This document shows positions 9,289 through 18,193 of a stretch of DNA of 64,000 nucleotides, in pieces. The notes beneath the pieces are model-generated. The model ran no database searches, had not been told where the DNA came from, and saw only the letters and a program-made list of their open reading frames with translations. Every line of letters begins with the position of its first letter. Position 1 is the stretch's first letter. Position numbers and translations under genes: made by a program. The stretch spans positions 1,113,443-1,177,442 of the forward strand of contig DS990260.1 of NCBI GenBank assembly GCA_000155435.1, in the 5' to 3' direction. This stretch comes from Clostridiales bacterium 1_7_47FAA (lineage in GTDB: Bacteria > Bacillota > Clostridia > Lachnospirales > Lachnospiraceae).

Positions 9289-10287
9289 TTACCGTCTCCG
9301 CCTGTCAAAACGCCTTCCAGGATTCCTTTCGTCCTCATACCGGCCGCGTCCAAAACCATTGCCAAGGGGGCCATCCCCATGGAAATGCTCCCTGCGGCTG
9401 TGGCCGCGGCTTAATATATAATCATGCATTTCCTTCATCCTGCCAAATGTATAGTCAGAAGGATGCTCCGGATCCAAATGCCTTATGATTTCGTCTTCCA
9501 GGCGTTCCAAAAAACCTTTAAACTGCTTCTGCTCCTGATCATCAAAGCAGTCAAACAGGCGGTCCGTGTCCCTGCCGTCAAACCCATCCGCCTGTTCTAC
9601 CGCCCTGCGGCCTTCTTCCGTCAGTATGATATCCATACTCCGTCTGTCATGTTCACTTGGCACGCGCTTCACATAGCCCTTGTTCTCCAGCTTTCTTAAT
9701 AGTTCGCTCATGGACTGGGTACTGATTCCAAGAAGATAGGACAGTTCCCTGTGGCTTATCTCCGGCTTCAGCTTTAAGATTGCCAGGATCCGGCCCTGGC
9801 CTTTAAATGGGCTTCCCATGGGGCCATTTTCCTTGTAAGCCTCTGTCTGGTAGCGGTGTAAGAGCATTCCGATATGAAAGAAGTGTTCGGACAGGTTTTT
9901 TCCATTGTCCTTCTGCTCCTGGCCTATACCCTGGTCCCTATCACAGTCTGCGTCACAGTATGACCCCCGCTCCCCGTCATAGCCTGCATTCTGGCCCATT
10001 GGGGGTTCCATGCCATGTTCCTTTTTGACTTCCATGCCATGTTCCTTTTTTGGTTCTATGCCATGTTCCTTTTTGACTTCCATGCCATGTTCCTTTTTTG
10101 GTTCTATGTCATACTCCATGTCCTGCTTCCTGCTCTCATCTTCATTTCCCTTACTTATATTGCCCTCGCTCATATTTCCCTCATTCATATTGCCCTCGCT
10201 CATATTTCCCTCATTCATATTTCCCTCATTCATATTGCCTTCATCCATATTTCCTTCATTCATATTTCCCTCACTCATATAACCCAC
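9289..10287 (-). CDS. MarR-family regulator with repetitive N-terminal extension
   Basis: About 332 aa, more than twice the usual MarR length. The winged-helix domain spans roughly residues 130-260 (LSYLLGISTQSMSELLRKLE, then EHDRRSMDIILTEEG). The first 50 residues are about nine NMNEG-type pentapeptides, followed by four 8-residue KKEHGMEP-type units and an acidic/Cys linker. The C-terminus is His/Arg/Gly-rich. The start is GTG at 10287, because AAAGGAG ends 6 bases upstream; the TTG at 10291-10293 abuts the site directly. The ribosome site overlaps the stop of the DtxR-like gene, so it belongs to the metal operon. The His-, Met- and acid-rich tails could bind metal; this is inference. Confidence 0.88.
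   Translation of the reverse strand: MGYMSEGNMNEGNMDEGNMNEGNMNEGNMSEGNMNEGNMSEGNISKGNEDESRKQDMEYDIEPKKEHGMEVKKEHGIEPKKEHGMEVKKEHGMEPPMGQNAGYDGERGSYCDADCDRDQGIGQEQKDNGKNLSEHFFHIGMLLHRYQTEAYKENGPMGSPFKGQGRILAILKLKPEISHRELSYLLGISTQSMSELLRKLENKGYVKRVPSEHDRRSMDIILTEEGRRAVEQADGFDGRDTDRLFDCFDDQEQKQFKGFLERLEDEIIRHLDPEHPSDYTFGRMKEMHDYILSRGHSRREHFHGDGPLGNGFGRGRYEDERNPGRRFDRRRR
10009..10104 (-). repeat. 24-bp coding repeat (KKEHGM units) in the MarR gene
   Basis: Four tandem 24-bp units encoding 8 residues each, alternating EP and EV before KKEHG, so there is also a 48-bp higher-order period. The nearly perfect DNA identity suggests recent expansion. Confidence 0.9.
10144..10278 (-). repeat. 15-bp coding repeat (M-S/N-E-G-N units) in the MarR gene
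   Basis: Nine tandem 15-bp units encoding MSEGN, MNEGN, MDEGN or ISKGN. The unit count is likely to vary between strains by slippage in multiples of 15 bp, keeping the frame. Confidence 0.9.
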
Positions 10288-10299
10288 ATCCAACTCCTT

Positions 10300-10671
10300 T
10301 CATTCTGCCGCCTGTTCCATGATTCCCCTGATACCTATTATGGATTCAGGGCTTAAATAATGCTCTATCCTGCATGCGTCATGCTCCGCGACCTCTTCCG
10401 GGACTCCGATGCTGCACAGGAACCGTTTAAATGTTTCATAGGAATCGTTGATTTTAGACGCAATTGCATAACCATCTTCCGTCAGGTCAACCTCATGGTT
10501 TTCATGTACCTTAATCAGGTTCTCCGATGCCAGTTTACGGAACGCAATGGAAACGCTTGGTTTTTTGACGTCCAGTGCCGATGCCACATCAGTGGCCCGC
10601 ACATGCCCATTCTTATTTTTCAAATACAATATGGCCTTTAGATAATTCTCTTTTGAAACCGTGATGTTCAT
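10300..10671 (-). CDS. DtxR/MntR-family metal-dependent repressor
   Basis: 123-aa protein consisting of a winged helix (SKENYLKAILYLKNKNGHV, then VKKPSVSIAFRKLASENLI) and a short dimerisation/metal domain (EHDACRIEHYLSPES). It has no SH3-like third domain, so it is MntR-sized. The motifs E-H-D-A-C-R-x-E-H supply the usual metal ligands. It sits between a CDF exporter and the MarR gene in one operon. Two palindromes in the operon promoter are the likely targets, giving autoregulation. Metal identity (Mn or Fe) is inferred. Confidence 0.9.
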   Translation of the reverse strand: MNITVSKENYLKAILYLKNKNGHVRATDVASALDVKKPSVSIAFRKLASENLIKVHENHEVDLTEDGYAIASKINDSYETFKRFLCSIGVPEEVAEHDACRIEHYLSPESIIGIRGIMEQAAE

Positions 10672-10694
10672 GACTCACCCTTCTTATATTCCAG

Positions 10695-11585
10695 CTACCC
10701 CAGAATCTGTTCCATACTCAACGAAAAAACGGGACTCAGCCCAAGCGCCCTCAGTTCTCCTTCAATGCCGTCCATACATCCATTGACCTCCTCCTGGGAA
10801 CAGGATGGATTTACCGTAATCTGCAGCGACACAATCCTGCGCTCCGGCCCGTAATCGTGGAAATCAATCTGTTTTAATGTCACAAGTTCCTTCCTTGCGT
10901 CAAAAACCGCCTGAATCTGGGACTGCTGCTGTCCGGATATCCCCTCGCCCAGAAGCAGTGTGAAGTGACTGATGAATGACTGGAATCCATCCTTCATGAC
11001 CAGCACACTGATCATGATTCCCACAATCCAGTCCGCAGAAAGACCGGTCAGGGAATAAAGGGCCGCAGAACCAATGGTCAGCATGGTCATCTTGATGTCC
11101 GCTGCCTCATTCTGCTCACAGGCAGCCAGGGCCATGGAATCCAGCTCACGGTTCACATGTCTGGTATACGCCGACATACCGCACTTGACCAGGATGGACA
11201 GGAGGGATACCCCATAGACCAGAAGGGGCAATGAGCGGTCCCGCGGGTGCCGGATCCAGTGTATGGATTCCCGGAACATGGAAACTCCTGCCAGGATAAT
11301 GGTCATGGAAATAATGAGGCCAAGGACATATTCCACCCTGCCATGGCCATAAGGATGAAGGCTGTCCCCCTTGCGCCCGGACATCCTGAATCCCAGCAAT
11401 ACCAGCAGGGAGTTTAATGCATCCATCAGGTTATCATACCCTTCCGCCAGGACAGCCACATTCCCGCACGTGATTCCGGCCGTATACTTACAGGCAAAAA
11501 GCAGGAGGTTGCCGGCCGCGGACAATATCCCCACCCTGGCGCCCAGATTTTCCCTGGACATGGGCTGTGTCAGTGTTTGTTCCAT
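10695..11585 (-). CDS. Cation diffusion facilitator (probable Mn/Fe exporter)
   Basis: 296-aa CDF protein with six helices and a C-terminal cytoplasmic ferredoxin-like domain. It has the family motif HPYGHGRVEYVLGL after helix 2. The transport-site residues are Asp51-x3-Asp55 in helix 2 and Asn159-x3-Asp163 in helix 5, instead of the His-Asp pairs typical of zinc members. Substitution of His by Asp/Asn is the pattern linked to manganese (or iron) CDFs. The ATG at 11585 has AGAGGAG 8 bases upstream. It is the first gene of an operon with a DtxR/MntR-like repressor, in agreement with Mn or Fe export. Confidence 0.9.
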   Translation of the reverse strand: MEQTLTQPMSRENLGARVGILSAAGNLLLFACKYTAGITCGNVAVLAEGYDNLMDALNSLLVLLGFRMSGRKGDSLHPYGHGRVEYVLGLIISMTIILAGVSMFRESIHWIRHPRDRSLPLLVYGVSLLSILVKCGMSAYTRHVNRELDSMALAACEQNEAADIKMTMLTIGSAALYSLTGLSADWIVGIMISVLVMKDGFQSFISHFTLLLGEGISGQQQSQIQAVFDARKELVTLKQIDFHDYGPERRIVSLQITVNPSCSQEEVNGCMDGIEGELRALGLSPVFSLSMEQILG

Positions 11586-11668
11586 ATATACCACTCCTCT
11601 CCGGGCCGGCATGGGCCAGCCATATGGACGATTTTACGGATACCCCGGTATCCGTACACGCAAATTAC

Positions 11669-11714
11669 ATCAGGTACCTGATATAAATATAGCAGGTACC
11701 TGATGTATTGTCAA
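11669..11714 (-). promoter_or_regulatory. Promoter with two palindromic metal-repressor operators (CDF operon)
   Basis: On the minus strand TTGACA (11714-11709), 17 nt, TATATT (11691-11686) is a near-consensus sigma-A promoter. A palindrome CAGGTACCTG lies in its spacer (11693-11702), and the perfect 14-bp palindrome ATCAGGTACCTGAT (11669-11682) lies just downstream of -10. The centres are 22 bp apart, two helical turns, so two dimers could bind the same face. The DtxR/MntR-like product of the operon is the natural ligand (inference). Confidence 0.85.
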
Positions 11715-11750
11715 CCCGGAGTTTAAAATCAGTTCACCGGCCCAGACAGA

Positions 11751-13673
11751 TTACGAATCGACCGTATAACCATTCTTCCCTTTCTGTTTGGTGCGGTAAA
11801 GTGCCTGGTCCGCCTTTTCATACAGTGTGTCAAAGTCCCGGTCTTCTTCCGAAGCCACCGATATCCCGATGCTTGCGGACATTTTCCATGTCTTTCCATC
11901 CCTGGTGCATTCCGTGTCCAGGGCATGTGAGAGTTCCGCCGCCTTCTTCCTGACCCAGTCCGCGCCCGGAATGGGAATGAATGCCACAAACTCATCCCCG
12001 CCAATCCGTCCCAGCACATCACCCTCCCGGAAATGTTCCCGTATGATCCTGGTGAATTCCCGTATGCAGTAATCCCCAAATGCATGGCCAAAGCAGTCAT
12101 TGGCCTGTTTGAAATTATCAATATCAAAGATGAAGAATGCGTATGCCTTTTCAGGCTCCTCTGTCAGCAGTGCAGTCACCTTGCGCTTGGTTGCGGCCTT
12201 GGTCAGGAACCGTGTCATCTCATCAATATAAGCCAGAAGCTCCTTTTTCTTTTCCTCATCAATATTCTTACGGTAGGTAAACATGTGCAGGCAGTTATCC
12301 TCATGGGAAAAGAAGATATACGCGTCAATGCGCATCCAGAAATAACCGCTGCCATCCTGGGTTATCATGAAATCGTATTTCAGGTGGCTGTTTCCATTTT
12401 CATATTCCCGGATTACATTCTCAGGAGTGAAGGTAGAGATGTAACCCTGCCTGAATTCCTTCTTAATCTGCTTCTGCGCTATGACCCGCAGTGCCTGGTC
12501 ATAGGGCAGCCCCTGGGCTCCCAGGCTTTCAAAGTACTGGGCCGTGCGCTGGTTTCCCGTACAGTTCCTGGTAATGTTCAGTTCGTAGATATTGTCGTAG
12601 AGCTGTTCCGTTGCCTGCTGGAATGCATTTTCCCGCTCCTCCATAAGCTTTGTAATCTGCTTGTTAAAATTGCGTATGACCGTGGTGATGATGAACAGCA
12701 CAATGGAAATGATGACAGCAATGCCAAGGATGGTCTGGTACAGGCGGTCCCGTATCACATGGACCGTATCCTCGCTGTCCTGGTCTATGACAAGGTGCCA
12801 GGACAGATCCGGTATGTATCTTGTGACCACGAAACTCTTCCCCTGGTCCAGGGAGTTGTCGGTCCAGAATCCAAGATTCTCCGTATCCTCTTTAAATCCC
12901 ATGATTTCATCCCGTATCCCCTCCTGCCCGTGAACCTCAAACCAGTCTGTCTTACTGTAACCCGTATATGTGGTGGATACCTCAATTATACCGTCCTCAT
13001 TGACCAGGCATATGTTCATGTTGTATTTGTCCTCATAGCCCTCAAGGAATTCTTTCAGGTAGCTGATGCGGATTCCCACCCCTACAATTCCCAGTATATT
13101 CCCGGAGCTGTCCGCCACCTTACAGTTCACGAATACCGTGATGGCATCATCCGAACCATCCACCTCATCGTTATCCACATTCATGGAATATCCAAGGCCG
13201 CTGTCCATCAGGTCAAAATACCAGCCATTCTCCGGATCATCCTCAGCCAGCACCCTGTCTATGCCGTTGAAATTGTAATACCGCCTGGTCGCTGACGATA
13301 CCAGGAAAACAGAATCAAACCCGTATTTATCCCGGTAGGTTTTAAGGTAGGTCTGAAGCCTTTGGACATATTCCCCATTCTCAAGGTTTTCTGTCTCACA
13401 GGACAGCTGCTCCACCAGGAGGCTGTCATGGGCCATTGTCAGCGAAATGTTGACCGGCTTTGTCAGAAGGGTCGTAAGCTGGTAATGGATCCCCTCCCCT
13501 GTAAGCGATGCAACCTGTTCAATATTATTAAGAGTGGCCTGGTAATTGGCCCTGTAACTGAAAAACGCGGTCATGGAAAATCCTACAATCAGGACGATAC
13601 TGATCAGCAGGTTTGTTTTGATTAATTGATTATTCTTCACAGCTGTTGTCTCCATTCTCATACCGTTATTCAC
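11751..13673 (-). CDS. Membrane diguanylate cyclase: dCache sensor, PAS-like region, GGDEF
   Basis: 640 aa from the GTG at 13673, chosen because AGGAGG lies 7 bases upstream; the in-frame extension beyond it is promoter DNA. Domains in order: N-terminal helix, extracellular double-Cache domain (about 45-310), second helix, PAS-like segment, then GGDEF with the catalytic motif intact at about residue 558. An RxxD inhibitory site (REGD) lies five residues before it. It should make cyclic di-GMP in response to an outside ligand, with product inhibition. Transcribed alone. Confidence 0.93.
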   Translation of the reverse strand: MNNGMRMETTAVKNNQLIKTNLLISIVLIVGFSMTAFFSYRANYQATLNNIEQVASLTGEGIHYQLTTLLTKPVNISLTMAHDSLLVEQLSCETENLENGEYVQRLQTYLKTYRDKYGFDSVFLVSSATRRYYNFNGIDRVLAEDDPENGWYFDLMDSGLGYSMNVDNDEVDGSDDAITVFVNCKVADSSGNILGIVGVGIRISYLKEFLEGYEDKYNMNICLVNEDGIIEVSTTYTGYSKTDWFEVHGQEGIRDEIMGFKEDTENLGFWTDNSLDQGKSFVVTRYIPDLSWHLVIDQDSEDTVHVIRDRLYQTILGIAVIISIVLFIITTVIRNFNKQITKLMEERENAFQQATEQLYDNIYELNITRNCTGNQRTAQYFESLGAQGLPYDQALRVIAQKQIKKEFRQGYISTFTPENVIREYENGNSHLKYDFMITQDGSGYFWMRIDAYIFFSHEDNCLHMFTYRKNIDEEKKKELLAYIDEMTRFLTKAATKRKVTALLTEEPEKAYAFFIFDIDNFKQANDCFGHAFGDYCIREFTRIIREHFREGDVLGRIGGDEFVAFIPIPGADWVRKKAAELSHALDTECTRDGKTWKMSASIGISVASEEDRDFDTLYEKADQALYRTKQKGKNGYTVDS

Positions 13674-14027
13674 CCCGTGCCCTCCTATATAGACCACCCT
13701 ATATAAGACATTCAATATGTGCCATCCTGCCAGGGAAGGATGGTCCATTGCATAATAAAAAGCCGCCAGAGGATTTAATTGCTCTGTGCAGCTTTTGAAA
13801 TTCATATGGTTGCAGGTCACACCATCGTCCCTATTCTTATTATACACGACTTTTCTGTTTGTGGAATCCGTTTATTAAAAGAATATGAAAGGAATATCAG
13901 GTTCCGGAAATTCTTACGCCCTGATTTCCGCCTTACCTTTTCTCCAATAGTATGGTAAAATCTTATATAATCCGAGAAAATCAGGGCCTAATTTACAGCA
14001 GATTTCATACGATAGGGGGATGTGACA
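13674..14027. promoter_or_regulatory. Divergent intergenic region with promoter of the cyclase
   Basis: On the minus strand TTCCAC (13866-13861), 16 nt, TATAAT (13844-13839) is a plausible promoter for the diguanylate cyclase. It leaves a leader of about 165 nt that contains a weak hairpin near 13755-13795. On the plus strand a TATAAT near 13965 lacks a clear -35 element. No gene is seen here. Confidence 0.5.
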
Positions 14028-15467
14028 TTGATAAATGAGAATGAACTGCAGCAGGTCATCTACAACGTACTGCTGATGCAGATCCGGTTTGGCGCGTACC
14101 GTTACGGGGCACGCCTGCCCACGCTGGAAGAAGCCAGCCAGCTGTTCCTTGTGTCCATTGACACGGTCCGTGCCGCCTATCTGAGCCTGAAACAGGAGGG
14201 CTATATCAGTCTGTCCAGAAGCGTGGGGGCTTCTGTCAGGGTATTATACACATCTGAGGAGATAGAACAGCACATACAGGCATTTTATGCCCTCAGGAAA
14301 GATGGGCTGATTGACGTAAGCCGCTCCATGCGGCCCCTGTTCAGCCATGCACAGTGCATTGGCTTTCAGAACGCCTCACCGGAAACATTGGATAAAATCC
14401 AGGCGCTTTCCTCTGACAGCCGCCTTCTTCCTTCCCATGCCATGATCCGGATCCTGCAACACATTTATGGTTCCCTGGATAACGACCTGCTGATGCGCCT
14501 TGTATGGAGGATATTCATGTTCTTCCAGGCGCCCTTCCTCAGTATAGACCAGAACATAAAACACTTCGAGGAAGAAGCCAATCCACTCTTTAACATGATT
14601 AGGCTCTGCCGCAACAAGGAGTGGGAAAGGCTGAGGATTGCGGTGGAGGATTTTCAGGAACAGCTTTCCACGGCCCTGATTGGTTTTTGTGACAAGCGTA
14701 TCATGATGTCCCCTGCCGGCAAGCAGATTGAATTCCATTGGTACAGCTATGAGAAGGCTTCCCAGCTCCGTTACTCACTTGGCATGGAAATCCTGATTTC
14801 CGTCAACCGCGGCCTCTATCCGGCCGGCTCCTTCCTTCCCTCGCTGGATAAGCTTTCAAAGGAAAAACATGTTTCCGTCAGCACGGTACGCCGTACCCTG
14901 AACCTGCTCAACAGCATCGGCGTAACAAAGTCCATCAATGGGCTGGGAACCAGGATCCTCTCGCAGGAGGAAATTGCTGACAACTGCGATTTAACCCAGC
15001 CCGTTGCGCGCAGGCGCCTGCTGGATTGTGCGCAGGGTCTCCAGGCCATCGCCCTCTCCTGTAAGGATGTGGCTGAACTGACCGCTGCTTCCCTTGACAG
15101 CGAGGCAATATGCCAGTTTTGGCAGCATCTGGATTTATTGAAACAAACGGACAGATATGAACTGACTGCATTTTCCATCCTCAAGTTCTTCATCCATCAC
15201 GCCCCCTTCCACGCAGTCAGGACAGCATACGCAGAACTGTTCCAGCAGCTGATGTGGGGGCATCCGCTGCGCGGTATGCGCACGGAATCAGAGGACCTGA
15301 AGGCATTCTACCTGCCCTATCTGGATTTCTTTGCAGGTTGTGCGAAAAGATCTGATTTTACCGGGTTCCCGGATAAGCTGGAGGAACTTATCCTGTTTGA
15401 ATTTAAGTCAATGCTTGAAAAACTTGATGTCCTGGGGATTCCGGAAGCCTCCAGCCTGCTTTTTTAG
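14028..15467 (+). CDS. Regulator with two GntR-type winged helices
   Basis: About 479 aa. The first GntR-like wHTH covers residues 1-75 (ARLPTLEEASQLFLVSIDTV region). A second one lies at about 240-310 (GSFLPSLDKLSKEKHVSVST, then RRTLNLLNSIGV). A long helical region lies between them and another follows, with no recognisable ligand-binding or aminotransferase domain. The start is uncertain: AGGGGG at 14014-14019 suits the TTG at 14028 (8 bases) better than the GTG at 14022 (2 bases). The target is unknown; it is divergent from the diguanylate cyclase and convergent with the two-component system. Confidence 0.85.
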   Translation: MINENELQQVIYNVLLMQIRFGAYRYGARLPTLEEASQLFLVSIDTVRAAYLSLKQEGYISLSRSVGASVRVLYTSEEIEQHIQAFYALRKDGLIDVSRSMRPLFSHAQCIGFQNASPETLDKIQALSSDSRLLPSHAMIRILQHIYGSLDNDLLMRLVWRIFMFFQAPFLSIDQNIKHFEEEANPLFNMIRLCRNKEWERLRIAVEDFQEQLSTALIGFCDKRIMMSPAGKQIEFHWYSYEKASQLRYSLGMEILISVNRGLYPAGSFLPSLDKLSKEKHVSVSTVRRTLNLLNSIGVTKSINGLGTRILSQEEIADNCDLTQPVARRRLLDCAQGLQAIALSCKDVAELTAASLDSEAICQFWQHLDLLKQTDRYELTAFSILKFFIHHAPFHAVRTAYAELFQQLMWGHPLRGMRTESEDLKAFYLPYLDFFAGCAKRSDFTGFPDKLEELILFEFKSMLEKLDVLGIPEASSLLF

Positions 15468-15598
15468 ACAGGGCTTCCGGCAACTGGTCCGTCTGCCGTT
15501 TCACAACGCTTCAGCCAAACCCTGTCTTCTGAAGCCTATTGGCCTGGGGATTCCCAAAACGGGAAAACAGTTGGAAAATATAAGGCGGGATTGCATGC

Positions 15599-16684
15599 CT
15601 AATGGAGCCGCCTCCATTCCCTGGGCGTCATTCCGGTCTCATTCTTAAATACACTGCTGAAATATTTTGCATCATTATATCCCACTGCCACGGCAACCTC
15701 ATATATTTTGCCGGCAGGATTCTTTAACAGCTCCTTGGCCCTGTTGATACGGCATCCCACAATATACTCAGTCAGGTTCTCCCCTGTCTCCTTTTTAAAC
15801 AGGGTGGACAGGTACGCAGGATGTACAAATGCCACTTCGGCCAGCATGGCCAGCGATATATTGGTGTCCAGGTTCTGTAGAATGAAATCCTTGACCAGAC
15901 GTACCGTGTCACATACACTCTGTCCCGCACATCCATACACGGCCTTTTGGGATAAATCCCTGTAAAAAAGCCGCAGGTCTTCTTTGTTACGGGATGGCCC
16001 TTCTGCATGCATCCTCTGCCCTGCCCCCGTATATTCTGCCAGCAGGCGGATTCCCTCCTGCAGGTTCCCTTGCCCGGACGCGCCCAGAAGTACGTACAGG
16101 CTGTCCCTGATAACTGCCGTCACAATCCTGAACCGGCCCTGGGCTTTTAATTTCCTGATTCCTGATTCCATCTCGTGGCCCGTATCTCCGGCCGGCCCGG
16201 CTGGAAATAATATCAGTGCAAATTCCCCAGACAGTTCCAGCTTATCCCAATAATACTCCCTGGCCTCATCCGATAGCGCCTCATATCCTGTCAGGTAGCT
16301 GTAAAGGCATCCGTCCCTGGCCAGTTCCATCTGTTCATAAGCCAGATTCAGTATATCCTTTATCTTAACCGCGCTGACGGGTTTGAGCACGTAATCCAGC
16401 ACGGAAAAACGGATTGCCTGGCGGGCATAGGAAAAATCAGCATAACCGCTTACAATCACAATCATCCTTCCCTTCCGGTCCAGCTGGGACAGCATCTGGA
16501 ATCCATTCATCCCCGGCATTTTAATATCTGTAAAAATCAGATCATAGTAAGAATCCCTGCATAGTTCAAGTGCCTTCTGACCGCATTCCGTAGCAGACAC
16601 CTCTGCGTCCGGCCTGAGATATCTGACCAGCATCAGAAGTCCTTCCCTTGTTTTCAATTCATCTTCCACAATTAATATCCTCAT
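15599..16684 (-). CDS. Response regulator with AraC-type DNA-binding domain
   Basis: 361 aa (YesN type). The receiver domain at residues 1-125 has the phosphorylated Asp53 (FTDIKMPGMNG) and the conserved Lys101 (LKP). A middle region follows, and two AraC helix-turn-helix motifs occupy about 255-361 (SLAMLAEVAFVHPAYLSTLF; VAVAVGYNDAKYFSSVFK). Its start overlaps the kinase stop by 4 bp. Such pairs usually control an adjacent transporter or catabolic operon; the NhaC/EamA/molybdoenzyme operon immediately upstream is the obvious candidate. Confidence 0.95.
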   Translation of the reverse strand: MRILIVEDELKTREGLLMLVRYLRPDAEVSATECGQKALELCRDSYYDLIFTDIKMPGMNGFQMLSQLDRKGRMIVIVSGYADFSYARQAIRFSVLDYVLKPVSAVKIKDILNLAYEQMELARDGCLYSYLTGYEALSDEAREYYWDKLELSGEFALILFPAGPAGDTGHEMESGIRKLKAQGRFRIVTAVIRDSLYVLLGASGQGNLQEGIRLLAEYTGAGQRMHAEGPSRNKEDLRLFYRDLSQKAVYGCAGQSVCDTVRLVKDFILQNLDTNISLAMLAEVAFVHPAYLSTLFKKETGENLTEYIVGCRINRAKELLKNPAGKIYEVAVAVGYNDAKYFSSVFKNETGMTPREWRRLH

Positions 16685-18129
16685 GCCGGTACCTGCCCTG
16701 TATTTATTCTGATTGTGACAAGGGTATGGTCCCCTTCCACACTTTCTATGGTGAGTCCGCTTCCTTCCCCATACCGGTATCTCAGGCGGTTATGGACATT
16801 GGCAATCCCCAGATGGAAATCCTGCTCATCTGCAATCTGACCGCTGCCGTTCATCCTGTCCCTCAGCAGCCCCAGGGTTTTCCTGTCAATCCCCTTCCCG
16901 TCATCCCAGACCGTTATCTCAATCCCATCCGGAACAGGGACTCCCCGTATCCTCAGCATGCCGTCTTTCCCATCCTCAAGACCGTGGGATACTGCATTCT
17001 CCACCAGGGGCTGTAAAATCATCTTGGGGACCTGTTCCTCAGCAATTGCCCCATCCAGATACACATGATATGAAAACCGGTCTGAAAACCGGCTTTGCTG
17101 TACAATAAGATAATTCTCCACCTGTTCAAACTCTTCCCGTACCGTTACGGTGGATTTTGTATCATCTATGCTGTATCTTAGGATGGAGGATAGGGATACA
17201 AGAAGCTGGCTGCTCTCAAAGTCGCCTTTCTTTAAAAGGTTCCAGTTCACACAGTCCAGGGCATTGTAAAGGAAATGTGGGCTTATCTGGGACTGCATGG
17301 CCCGTATCTTGGCATTCCGTTCGCTGATTGTAAGCCTCAGCGTCCTGTTGACCAGTATATCCATTTCCCCGGCCATGCTGTGGAAAGCATGGGATAAATC
17401 CGCAATCTCGTCATTTCCCTTTATGGTTGACATGTCACTGAAATCGCCTTTCCTGATTCTTTTAATATCCTCTGCCAGCAGTTCCATTCCTTCTGTGTAA
17501 CGGTATGATATGATGTAGGAGAAGCTGACTGCCAGAATCATCATGATCAGTGAGGAACGCACAAGAAGCTCTGACCAGAATCTGTCTTTTTCCAGCACCC
17601 CTTCTTTTGGTACACCCACAACCGCGGTGACAGCCCCGCCAAATGCCCCAGCACCGGCAAATACCCGGCTGCTGTCCCGGGCCCTCCGCTGCTCCAGTAC
17701 TTTGTCCAGGCTGTCTTTTGTACGTATAAGTTCAATTGTCCCTTTCTCCAGGCCCAGATATTGTATCAGTTCTTCCGGATCCAGGTCCAGATAAACCGTC
17801 CCCGCCCTTCCTGTTACGGACACTGTCAGGCCATCTCCCCCATCTGAGGCCTTACTGCCCGGCACCGCCCATGCGTCCCTGACCCACAAAAGCTCCTTCA
17901 CTGACCGCAGCGCTTCCTCGGCCGTGGACCGGTCCACGCTTGTCCCGGTCTGCGCCTCAACCAGCTTAAGGTTTGAACTGATTTTATCTTCCAGCAGTTC
18001 CTCCGCCATGTGGAGATGGTTTTCTGGCTGGACCGCTATAAGTACAAACCAGTTGAACAGGATTGGCAGCGCACTGACCAGCAGAAACAATATCAGCAGT
18101 TTATTCCTCATTGTATTTACAATTTTCAA
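16681..18129 (-). CDS. YesM/LytS-type sensor histidine kinase
   Basis: 482 aa. Two membrane helices flank a roughly 150-residue extracellular domain. HAMP follows at about 210-265, then the His_kinase domain with the phosphorylated His in QISPHFLYNALDC, then HATPase_c with LVENAVSHGLEDG and DDGKGID. The start is TTG at 18129, six bases after GGAGGAGG; an ATG six codons later has no site at the right distance. It forms a pair with the AraC-type response regulator and lies 64 bp downstream of the NhaC gene on the same strand. Confidence 0.93.
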   Translation of the reverse strand: MKIVNTMRNKLLILFLLVSALPILFNWFVLIAVQPENHLHMAEELLEDKISSNLKLVEAQTGTSVDRSTAEEALRSVKELLWVRDAWAVPGSKASDGGDGLTVSVTGRAGTVYLDLDPEELIQYLGLEKGTIELIRTKDSLDKVLEQRRARDSSRVFAGAGAFGGAVTAVVGVPKEGVLEKDRFWSELLVRSSLIMMILAVSFSYIISYRYTEGMELLAEDIKRIRKGDFSDMSTIKGNDEIADLSHAFHSMAGEMDILVNRTLRLTISERNAKIRAMQSQISPHFLYNALDCVNWNLLKKGDFESSQLLVSLSSILRYSIDDTKSTVTVREEFEQVENYLIVQQSRFSDRFSYHVYLDGAIAEEQVPKMILQPLVENAVSHGLEDGKDGMLRIRGVPVPDGIEITVWDDGKGIDRKTLGLLRDRMNGSGQIADEQDFHLGIANVHNRLRYRYGEGSGLTIESVEGDHTLVTIRINTGQVPA

Positions 18130-18193
18130 CGCGTTCCTCCTCCATTCCGTATCTGCTGTTTCATGCCTGCTATTTTGTATCTGTCCAGCTGTT

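Noticed and set aside
10009..10278. CRISPR-like run of short repeats
   Set aside because: Units of 15 and 24 bp have no spacers and stay in frame within the MarR gene; they are coding repeats.
12033..13295. Plus-strand open frame of 420 codons
   Set aside because: Antisense to the diguanylate cyclase, with shadow-type composition and no ribosome site.
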